A stretch of DNA of 64,000 nt. Source: Candidatus Vallotiella hemipterorum. GTDB taxonomy: Bacteria; Pseudomonadota; Gammaproteobacteria; Burkholderiales; Burkholderiaceae. The translations under genes and the position numbers were made by a program. The notes under the pieces are model-generated. The model had not been told where the DNA came from. It did no database searches and worked only from the letters and a program-made list of their open reading frames with translations. Position 1 is the first letter of the stretch, and every line of letters starts with the position of its first letter. The stretch covers positions 496,001-560,000 of the forward strand of contig NZ_OU343031.1 of assembly GCF_910593725.1 (NCBI RefSeq), read 5' to 3'. Positions 57,270 through 64,000 of the stretch are shown here, piece by piece.

Positions 57270-57324
57270 TAGCTATCTAATAATATTTATATATTTTATA
57301 AAAATTATTAGATAGCTATTTTTT
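57270..57324 (+). terminator. terminator-like hairpin with no upstream gene
   Basis: A perfect 15-bp stem (TAGCTATCTAATAAT / ATTATTAGATAGCTA), a 19-base loop, and then six T on the plus strand. It has the form of a rho-independent terminator pointing right, but no rightward gene lies upstream within 1.4 kb (purM ends at 55780 and miaA is leftward). Confidence 0.55.
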
Positions 57325-57680
57325 GCCAATTTATTCTGGGTATGAGGTATAAAAGCTACGTTATCGCTAGCTTAGACCAATTCTAAAGCGATAAATGTGT
57401 GGTGAAGCAGTGCCCCGATACTATTCGGTATTACATTATTTATGTAGTCGCACTATGCGCCAAAGGTTTTGATCTTTACTTCTCGTCTAAATAGCTAGTA
57501 GTGCTTAGCATAAGCTGGCTGTTTTTAGATCGATTAGCATACATTATACTATATATAAATGCTTAATATTACAGCCAGTCCACAGGTAATTATTGCTCCA
57601 TTAATTTACCTCCTATATTCAAGATTTAGAGAGATATCGGAATGAGATGTCAGTGGATGAAATTAAGCAGACTAGTTTAG

Positions 57681-58316
57681 TCAGCATTGGGAAAGACACG
57701 CTTTTCCAATTTTGCTATAAGCTCGTGCAGTTAGCTTGCGGCCTTTACCTTGAATTTCCAAAACAATATGCAAGTCTGGTATACCCAGAATACTACCAGC
57801 GCGCTCTGGCCACTCGACTAGGCATAGCGCTTGAGCTTCGAAATACTCGCGGAAACCAGCGTCTTCCCATTCTGATGCATCCTCAAAACGATACAGGTCG
57901 AAGTGATAAATTAATAGTGGGACGCTTTTAATATTCCCGATTGTATAGGACTCAACCAGCGTATAGGTTGGACTGCGCACGTGCTGTGTATATCCTAGCG
58001 CACGCAGCATAGCACGTACCAGGGTTGTCTTACCAGCACCCAGGTCACCAACTAAGTGCACTTGTATACCACATGCTGGCGCAGCATGCATCGCTTCTAG
58101 GAGCGCCATGGCAATCGTTAGACCGAAGTCATTAGCCGCATACTCATCTTCTAGAATGAGTATGCGCTCCCTCAATGGATAAGGCAAAGCCTGTATATTT
58201 TTCACTACATATAATAGAGATGGCTCAATAACGGCCAAAGATTCAGAGATACCATTGCCTCGTACCAAGACTGATCCATCATCGTTACAAACGCATTTTG
58301 TACCCATATAAGACAC
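57681..58316 (-). CDS. tsaE: tRNA threonylcarbamoyladenosine synthesis ATPase TsaE
   Basis: ATPase that supports the TsaB-TsaD complex making t6A37 on ANN-decoding tRNAs. The frame encodes 211 residues; family members have about 150-190. The P-loop GDLGAGKTTLVRAMLRALG is near residue 91, followed by RSPTYTLVESYTIG, YHFDLYRFEDASEWEDAGF and LVEWPERAG. Family-like sequence starts around residue 44 (LPYPLRERILILEDE), so the first 43 residues may not be translated: a TTG at 58187 would give 168 residues. Next to miaA after the loss of mutL and amiC. Confidence 0.93.
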   Translation of the reverse strand: MSYMGTKCVCNDDGSVLVRGNGISESLAVIEPSLLYVVKNIQALPYPLRERILILEDEYAANDFGLTIAMALLEAMHAAPACGIQVHLVGDLGAGKTTLVRAMLRALGYTQHVRSPTYTLVESYTIGNIKSVPLLIYHFDLYRFEDASEWEDAGFREYFEAQALCLVEWPERAGSILGIPDLHIVLEIQGKGRKLTARAYSKIGKACLSQC

Positions 58317-58530
58317 GATCTTTAATTAAGCATAATGTGGTTGTGATATCAGTTCCTGTCTTAGGCTGGCTTGTAGCACTCTCTAAAGAATTAATTTATC
58401 TTTTATAGAAAAATAAATAATATATACACAGCTTACACTTTTCCGCTAGCTGAATGTATGTCTATAACCCTATTAGGGTACAAAGACTGCAACTACCCAA
58501 GCAATACTCTAACCACGTATTGTGAGTGAG

Positions 58531-58566
58531 GATGCTTCTTATCTGATAGATGCTTCTTATCTGATT
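58531..58566. repeat. 18-bp tandem duplication
   Basis: The unit GATGCTTCTTATCTGATA occurs twice in a row with one mismatch at the last base. It lies in a spacer and probably arose by replication slippage. Confidence 0.7.
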
Positions 58567-58942
58567 TTAGACGCTTCGCCACCCTCAATTTATATGCATT
58601 GTAGCAATTTACTATAAAGCTGGTTTAGCTAGTAGTACCTATAAGTAATTATCTAAAAATATTAGAATAGATTTACCCATATAGGATGGCGGGTCTTATT
58701 AATAACATTAGGGGGTGTACTTATGCAAGAAGTTAAATTCTGATGGTGATAATAGCAGCGCATTGCTTGGGATAGCGAGGCTAGTGCATTATTTGAGTGC
58801 TTACATACACGGATAGAGAAACTGTAAGCTAGCGCATCCCAGCGCGCAAGTTATATAGCTTTAAATATGCGCAAGAGCTTGTAATAGCATGAAACCAATC
58901 GAATTCTTCGATGAGAGTGGGTAAGGTTTGCGGAACCCACCT

Positions 58943-58969
58943 AGCAGCTTTAGCAGCTTTAGCGGCTTT
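58943..58969. repeat. 9-bp unit repeated three times
   Basis: AGCAGCTTT, AGCAGCTTT, AGCGGCTTT in direct succession. As a multiple of three it would keep a reading frame, so it may have arisen inside a gene that has since decayed. Confidence 0.6.
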
Positions 58970-60357
58970 GCATATCATGCAGGTTAGCGGGTTTGTGGAA
59001 TTCGGTATTGTCTGCTCGCTACCTATAGCATTTTCTTTTGTAGAAAGTAGGTTATAAACATGAATAGCATATTCAATAGACAATTAGCTCATATCGTCGT
59101 AATACAAGAAGAGCATAAGAGAGTGACGCGTTTTTCCCAATAGCTCTAGTATGAATTATTTAGTAATACGCTAGATGCGGCGTTCCTATAACTAGTTACT
59201 AAATTTTAGCTGGCCTTAGTGATGAATAAATGCCTACTGGATACGGTGCGAGAGTCTGCTCTTCGTGAGTACACGCTAGGGTTCTCTGCGCTAGTAAAAC
59301 AAGTTTTAGAAACCGGCTCCTGTCAATATTTAGATACTACTCTGTATGAGTACTGCGCAAGCAGTATATCTCGGTTAATCTAACACCACACATATGTTCA
59401 GTCCTGCAGCCGCTCTATTTTCAGTCTATACTAAGATAGTTAAAGTTAGGTTAAAAAAGTGTGGTATGTACAATAAGGCCTAAGACTAAATAGTGCTACT
59501 TTCGTAAGATACGTCGAGTACGCCCCTTCTGAATACTCTCAGAGCCAATATACTCTTATAAACAGCATATGAAAGTAGGGTAGATCGGCCGGCACCTCTA
59601 GAATATTAATAATAAAAATTTATGTACAGTGCGCATACTATTTAAACACAGCGATACTTAATCTACACCTGCGTCGTACAAAAGTACTTAAACAAATATG
59701 TGCAATGTGCTAAGCGCATAACCAAGCACCGGCTTTAATAGGCCGATATATAAAATAATAGGGTGTATAGCATAAAATGCTACGCGCAGGGTCGTGATTC
59801 TAATTAATAAGTTTCATTTTTTACAGAATGCTGCGTCAGCCTACAATACCGATATTTATTAGTCCATACATTATTTATGGGGTTATTGCACTAATTATTG
59901 CAATGTGCAATATACCTCGATTAGTAGGCTGAAGTATTCAGCAATAGCACTGCAAATATAGTGTCAAGCTGTCATTCTTAATGACATTAATACCGGCATA
60001 CGCGCCGCATTACTAATGCTCGGTTCTTGCCGCTATTCAGCTTTTTGAGAGCGGATATTGTATTACATACAAACCGTGCGATTCTTATCGCACTAATAGA
60101 TATTTATCTGTATAACAGGCACCGGGTGTGTACCGATTCCCCCATCTTATGGAAGGGTGCCACTACTAGTTTAGTCCTTGTTACACTAATAGACCCTAGA
60201 GGGTATAGGCGAATATCTTAGGATTTATAATGAGCAGCACCATATCTTTAATGGTGTATATATTACATATTAGCACAGCGAGTTCTATGCAGACCTAAGG
60301 TTTGATAAGCAGCTTTAGGTAGAACATTGTACTCTAAGCGAGTGTTACGTCTTTCTT

Positions 60358-60996
60358 ATGGCCAAGTTACTTATTATTGTTATTACTTACCTAATTGGTT
60401 CGATATCGTTTGCAGTGGTAGTCAGTGCCGTAATGGGGCTGTCCGATCCCCGAACTTATGGCTCAAAAAACCCTGGTGCAACTAATATAATTCGGAGCGG
60501 TAACAAGGTGGCGGCTATTTTAACTCTATTTGGAGATATCTTTAAGGGCTGGATTACTGTGTGGCTTGTAAAGAATATCGGTCCCGCATACCAACTTGAC
60601 GCATGCGCGGTAGCGTTGGTATCGATCTCCGTATTCTTGGGCCATATATATCCTGTATTTTTCTGCTTTAAGGGTGGTAAGGGTGTGGCAACTGCAGCTG
60701 GCGTGCTGCTTGCGATTGAACCGGTACTCGGCATAGCAACTGCTGCCATGTGGTTGATCATTGCTTTTTTATTTCGATACTCATCATTGGCTGCGCTTAT
60801 TACGGCGCTGTTCGTGCCGTTTTGCTATCTATCCCTATTTGGCTGTAATCCAATTGCTGTGGCTATTATTTTAATGGGCATATTACTAGTATGGCGACAC
60901 AGAAAAAACATTAGTAATCTACTAGCTAAACGGGAAAGACGGATCGGCGATAAGGAAAGAGCGCTAAACTGCAGCAGCAATGGTTCGGCTTATTAA
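60358..60996 (+). CDS. plsY: glycerol-3-phosphate acyltransferase PlsY
   Basis: Integral membrane enzyme that acylates glycerol-3-phosphate from acyl-phosphate, the first step of phospholipid synthesis. 212 residues with five to six hydrophobic segments. The three family motifs are visible: GSISFA near residue 14, GSKNPGATNIIRSG near residue 35, and GGKGVATAAGVLL near residue 104. The C-terminus is basic and polar. Upstream of murB in the same direction, separated by 490 bp. Confidence 0.96.
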   Translation: MAKLLIIVITYLIGSISFAVVVSAVMGLSDPRTYGSKNPGATNIIRSGNKVAAILTLFGDIFKGWITVWLVKNIGPAYQLDACAVALVSISVFLGHIYPVFFCFKGGKGVATAAGVLLAIEPVLGIATAAMWLIIAFLFRYSSLAALITALFVPFCYLSLFGCNPIAVAIILMGILLVWRHRKNISNLLAKRERRIGDKERALNCSSNGSAY

Positions 60997-61486
60997 GTAA
61001 CTCGCTATACAATCTTAGAAATAACTGAAGTCAAGCGCGTTGCTCACGCACTTTTTAATATCGCATTTCCAAATTAAAATTCTCAAATTTCTAATTGATA
61101 CGCACGCTGCGCGTATCTTATATGTTCACTGTACCTTAATATTATTGTCTCTTTGATTATTTCACTACTTAAGTAAATTCTTGAAATAAACCGCGTTAAT
61201 GTAAATACTGTATTAAACAGAGATAGTACTAAATTTATATTTTTGGCAAAAAACTACAGATATGCTAGTGTTGTAATTCCTAGACTAGGCATGTACTAGG
61301 GTAATCGTTATATAGCACTAAAATTAGTTTTATAAGATTATTAATTTTTGCACTTTAATAAAAGTAGGCGCTATGTCTGTTTTACCAAGGCTAACTCTGT
61401 GTATGATAGTTTCGGTGAATTATAAGCGCCTTGAGATATCCCGGATTAGATATCTCAGATTAACAAATACTAATGTAAAGTTTAAT
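60997..61486. other. 490-bp AT-rich spacer between plsY and murB
   Basis: No gene recognised. A 7-bp hairpin (GATACGC / GCGTATC) lies at 61097-61117 about 100 bp past the plsY stop and could be a weak terminator. An open frame runs into murB from 61373 but its first 38 codons do not resemble MurB. Confidence 0.45.
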
Positions 61487-62500
61487 ATGCTGCAGACGAA
61501 TTATTCACTGCGAAGTTCTAATACATTTGGATTCGATGTGCGCGCGCGCATAGGTGGCCCAATCTGCTCGGAGGCCGATCTTACTGCATTACGCGCTGAT
61601 CAGCGTATGGTTAATATGCCGCGCATAGTACTTGGTTTAGGCAGTAACATTGTATTTACACGAGACTTTGATGGCTTAGCTCTCGTGATTAACTTGCGTG
61701 GTAGGCGTGTCATCGCACAGATAGATGATGCCTACATTATTGAGGTCGCTGCCGGAGAGCGATGGCATGACTTCGTTGATTGGACACTACAACAAGGCAT
61801 GCCTGGATTGGAAAATCTCGCGATGATCCCCGGTACCGTTGGCGCTGCACCAGTGCAAAATATTGGCGCATATGGCCTTGAACTTGCTGAGCGCTTCGAA
61901 CGCTTGCGTGCATTAGATATGATTAATGGCCGTATTGTAGAGCTTGATTCTCAGGAGTGCGCATTCGGCTATCGTGATAGCATATTTCAACATGCCGTTC
62001 GCGACCAGCTAATTATTCTGTCCGTCGTATTCCGCTTACCGAAGCGGTGGTGCGCACGTAATTTATATGCGGATGTTGCAAGTCGTCTTGCTGTAAATAA
62101 TATTAGCAAGCCAACCGCGCGTCAAATTTTTGACGTGATTACCGAGATCCGTCGTGAAAAACTACCTGACCCTGCAATTTTAGGCAGCGTAGGAAGCTTT
62201 TTTAAGAATCCGATTGTCGATACTGAGCAGTTTTTAGTACTTCGGGAAAAAGAGCCGGATATCGTATATTATAACCAACGTGATGGGCGAGTTAAGCTAG
62301 CGGCTGGTTGGATGATTGATCGCTGTGGGTGGAAGGGGCGCTCCATTGGCAAAGCAGCCGTACATAAGAGTCAGTCTCTTGTACTAGTTAATCGTGGCGG
62401 TGCAACCGGGGAACAGATATTAACGTTGGCACGGGCAATCCGTTCTGATGTCAGCCGGCGCTTCGGCTTGAAGCTAGATATAGAGCCGCGTATTATTTAA
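61487..62500 (+). CDS. murB: UDP-N-acetylenolpyruvoylglucosamine reductase
   Basis: FAD enzyme making UDP-N-acetylmuramate for peptidoglycan. From the ATG at 61487 there are 337 residues starting MLQTNYSLRSSNTFGFDVRA, which matches the E. coli-like type I MurB; an upstream ATG at 61373 lacks family support. Visible: LGLGSNIVFTRDFDGLALVI (FAD binding), GLENLAMIPGTVGAAPVQNI, and the catalytic-serine motif GSVGSFFKNP near residue 235; the C-terminus ends RRFGLKLDIEPRII. Intact, so the cell wall is still built. Confidence 0.96.
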   Translation: MLQTNYSLRSSNTFGFDVRARIGGPICSEADLTALRADQRMVNMPRIVLGLGSNIVFTRDFDGLALVINLRGRRVIAQIDDAYIIEVAAGERWHDFVDWTLQQGMPGLENLAMIPGTVGAAPVQNIGAYGLELAERFERLRALDMINGRIVELDSQECAFGYRDSIFQHAVRDQLIILSVVFRLPKRWCARNLYADVASRLAVNNISKPTARQIFDVITEIRREKLPDPAILGSVGSFFKNPIVDTEQFLVLREKEPDIVYYNQRDGRVKLAAGWMIDRCGWKGRSIGKAAVHKSQSLVLVNRGGATGEQILTLARAIRSDVSRRFGLKLDIEPRII

Positions 62501-62714
62501 ATATTCACATCCTCAGCAATAATTCTATCCGTCCTGCAATTACAAACATAAGTTTTTTATATTTATATAGTCTAACATAAACCTAGATCTAGGTCAGGTC
62601 AGTGCCGTAGCATGTGCGGGGCATGCATGACTCATCTGAATCTATTGGCGCACCGCACAACAGTACAGTGGAATAGTTTATTGTTCTGTTGTGATGCGCG
62701 CCCGATATTAGAAT

Positions 62715-63647
62715 TTAATGATTTAGGCGCCCGAGCGTTAAAAATTCCATTAAAGCCTTTTGTACGTGCAGTCGGTTCTCGGCCTCATCCCACACAACGC
62801 TTTGCCGACCATCAATAACCTCAGCAGTTACTTCCTCGCCGCGATGCGTAGGCAGGCAATGCATGAAAAGCGCATCGGGCTGTGCGCACGCCATTAGTTT
62901 CGTATCGACACACCATTCTGCAAATGCAGCCTTGCGTATATCATTCTCTTTTTCGAAACCCATACTTGTCCATACATCAGTTGTAACTAGGTGAGCACCG
63001 TTGCATGTAGCACGTGGATCGTCTATTTCTTCAACCGAACTTAGATGTACTGAGTTAATTAATGCATGATTAAGCCTATATCCAGGCGGTGTAGAAACGC
63101 GAAGCTTAAAACCGAGAATATACGCAGCTTCGATCCATGTATAGGCCATATTGTTCGCGTCACCTACCCAGGCGACGGTTTTTCCACGAATTGATCCCCG
63201 ATGCTCGTAGAATGTGAAGACATCAGCTAGCACTTGACACGGGTGGTACTCATTAGTCAATCCATTTATAACTGGCACTCGTGAATTACCCGCGAAGCGC
63301 CGCAGAATATCCTGACCGAAGGTTCTAATCATAATGATATCGACCATTCTCGATATCACTTGTGCGGAATCTTCAATTGGCTCGCCACGGCCTAGTTGTG
63401 TGTCTCGCGTGCTCATAAAGACGGCGTGCCCCCCCAGTTGGAAAATGCCGGCCTCGAACGAGAGCCGTGTACGCGTTGAGTTTTTCTCAAAGATCATGGC
63501 TAACGTTCGATCGTGCAATGGGTGATAAGTTTCGTAGTTTTTGAACTTCCGTTTCAAAATCCGAGTGCGCTCCAACACGTAATCGTAATCATCGGCAGAA
63601 AAATCTTGGAACCGCAGGTAGTGTCGAATTATCTTAGTAGAAGTCAT
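62715..63647 (-). CDS. argF: ornithine carbamoyltransferase
   Basis: Forms citrulline from ornithine and carbamoyl phosphate in arginine synthesis. 310 residues, usual length. The carbamoyl-phosphate motif STRTR is near residue 56, HPCQVLADVFTF near residue 137, and the ornithine-site cysteine is in MHCLPTHRGEEV near residue 269. Convergent with murB (214-bp gap), the Burkholderia neighbourhood. No frameshift or missing key residue. Confidence 0.97.
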   Translation of the reverse strand: MTSTKIIRHYLRFQDFSADDYDYVLERTRILKRKFKNYETYHPLHDRTLAMIFEKNSTRTRLSFEAGIFQLGGHAVFMSTRDTQLGRGEPIEDSAQVISRMVDIIMIRTFGQDILRRFAGNSRVPVINGLTNEYHPCQVLADVFTFYEHRGSIRGKTVAWVGDANNMAYTWIEAAYILGFKLRVSTPPGYRLNHALINSVHLSSVEEIDDPRATCNGAHLVTTDVWTSMGFEKENDIRKAAFAEWCVDTKLMACAQPDALFMHCLPTHRGEEVTAEVIDGRQSVVWDEAENRLHVQKALMEFLTLGRLNH

Positions 63648-64000
63648 AGAAACAAATATAGCCGACTGACGCCGGTTAGTACGTGAAGCGCCGCCATTGC
63701 TATGTTTAATAAACGTTATGCAGCATAAAGGATTTTTTTGACTTTGACGAGCCGCCTATCCACGTGGTGTAACATCTAATAGTTAGATGCGGAAAATATA
63801 TAGTTTACTAACAAGTTATTGTGGAATTATAGCGGAACGACAAAAAACCGCGGATTAAGCGTCTAGCGTGTAGTGGTGTGCTGCGGCTAGGGAATATATG
63901 GGCTTATAACAAGCAAGTTTCTTGGCGATTTTACCGCCGAGGTATCACCGCGATAGTGGGGCGTGTGAAAACACACGCACTGTATGCTGCGGGAACCTCT
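63648..64000. other. spacer at the window edge with a hairpin
   Basis: About 350 bp upstream of argF. No gene recognised before the window ends. A perfect 7-bp hairpin (GCGTGTG, loop AAAA, CACACGC) lies at 63961-63978. Confidence 0.45.
63961..63978. terminator. 7-bp GC-rich hairpin near the window end
   Basis: GCGTGTG and CACACGC flank AAAA. On the minus strand the loop is TTTT. There is no T-run after either arm, so a role as terminator is only possible, perhaps for a gene to the right of the window. Confidence 0.35.

Larger units (their letters stand above)
56856..57680. other. 825-bp spacer replacing mutL and amiC; two inverted repeats
   Basis: Between miaA and tsaE. No readable remnant of the mismatch-repair gene mutL or the amidase gene amiC expected here from Burkholderia gene order. 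It holds inverted repeats at 57164-57191 and 57270-57324. Confidence 0.5.
58317..60357. other. 2-kb gene-free spacer with tandem repeats
   Basis: Longest gap in the window. No gene was recognised. The stretch 58800-59400 is less AT-rich and includes a 53-codon open frame on the plus strand (59222-59383, starting MNKCLLDTVRESALREYTLG) that looks coding but that I cannot assign; it may be a decayed gene. Tandem repeats lie at 58531-58566 and 58943-58969. Confidence 0.45.

Noticed and set aside
58829-59083. 84-codon minus-strand frame including a run of KAAKAAKAA
   Set aside because: The repeat comes from the 9-bp DNA repeat; no family resemblance or ribosome site; the opposite strand looks equally coding.
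62612-62818. 68-codon plus-strand frame between murB and argF
   Set aside because: Mostly the reverse strand of the argF 3-prime end; no independent support.

Overview
This 64 kb window looks like part of the chromosome of a host-restricted member of the Burkholderiaceae (Betaproteobacteria) in an intermediate stage of genome reduction. The evidence is the protein sequences, which closely resemble Burkholderia/Paraburkholderia versions of TktA, LeuRS, PurM, GrpE and Hda, together with Burkholderia-type gene order. About 38 intact protein genes cover roughly 69 percent of the window. The rest is AT-rich spacer DNA, with many gaps of 0.3 to 2 kb, plus three pseudogenes whose ancestry can still be read (recG, ubiA, hda). 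I see no tRNA, rRNA, IS element, prophage, CRISPR array, plasmid gene, toxin or secretion locus. An insect or fungal endosymbiont related to the Mycoavidus/Vallotia/Mycetohabitans group is the best guess; the genus is inference.

Layout. 0.5-3.6 kb: transketolase and GAPDH. 4.3-12.3 kb: fur facing left, then a rightward block bamE, dapB, leuS, lptE, holA, proA. 13.2-15.7 kb: the Entner-Doudoroff pair edd-eda. 15.8-21.1 kb: leftward purB, secF, secD, yajC. 21.2-24.3 kb: a THUMP-type rRNA methyltransferase and mnmA, rightward. 26.1-28.3 kb: leftward tgt and queA (queuosine), divergent from a dead recG (28.4-30.6 kb). 31.3-31.7 kb: a dead ubiA. 31.8-33.3 kb: proC and yggS. 35.2-41.1 kb: tldD and a large yhdP. 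42.1-44.7 kb: recN and nadK. 45.6-49.5 kb: grpE, dnaK, dnaJ behind a candidate sigma-32 promoter. 49.9-54.6 kb: panB, folK, pcnB, a HAD phosphatase and a dead hda. 54.7-58.3 kb: purM, miaA, tsaE. 60.4-63.6 kb: plsY, murB, argF.

How the genes fit together. The retained set is mostly housekeeping: central carbon flux (tkt, gap, edd, eda), amino-acid supply (proA, proC, argF, dapB), vitamins (panB, folK), purines (purB, purM), envelope building (lptE, bamE, yhdP, plsY, murB), Sec export, tRNA modification (mnmA, tgt, queA, miaA, tsaE) and chaperones. This is the profile expected of a nutritional symbiont that still builds a Gram-negative envelope. Losses fall on recombination (recG), replication control (hda), quinone synthesis (ubiA) and, judged from remembered gene order, hrcA, hemH, mutL, amiC and an exbB-like gene.

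I did not find a new multi-gene system. The points most worth a second look are: a lptE that appears to start at AUA behind an ideal Shine-Dalgarno; two perfect 25-bp inverted repeats in decaying spacers; a single inferred inversion separating fur from recN; and the combined loss of hda and recG.
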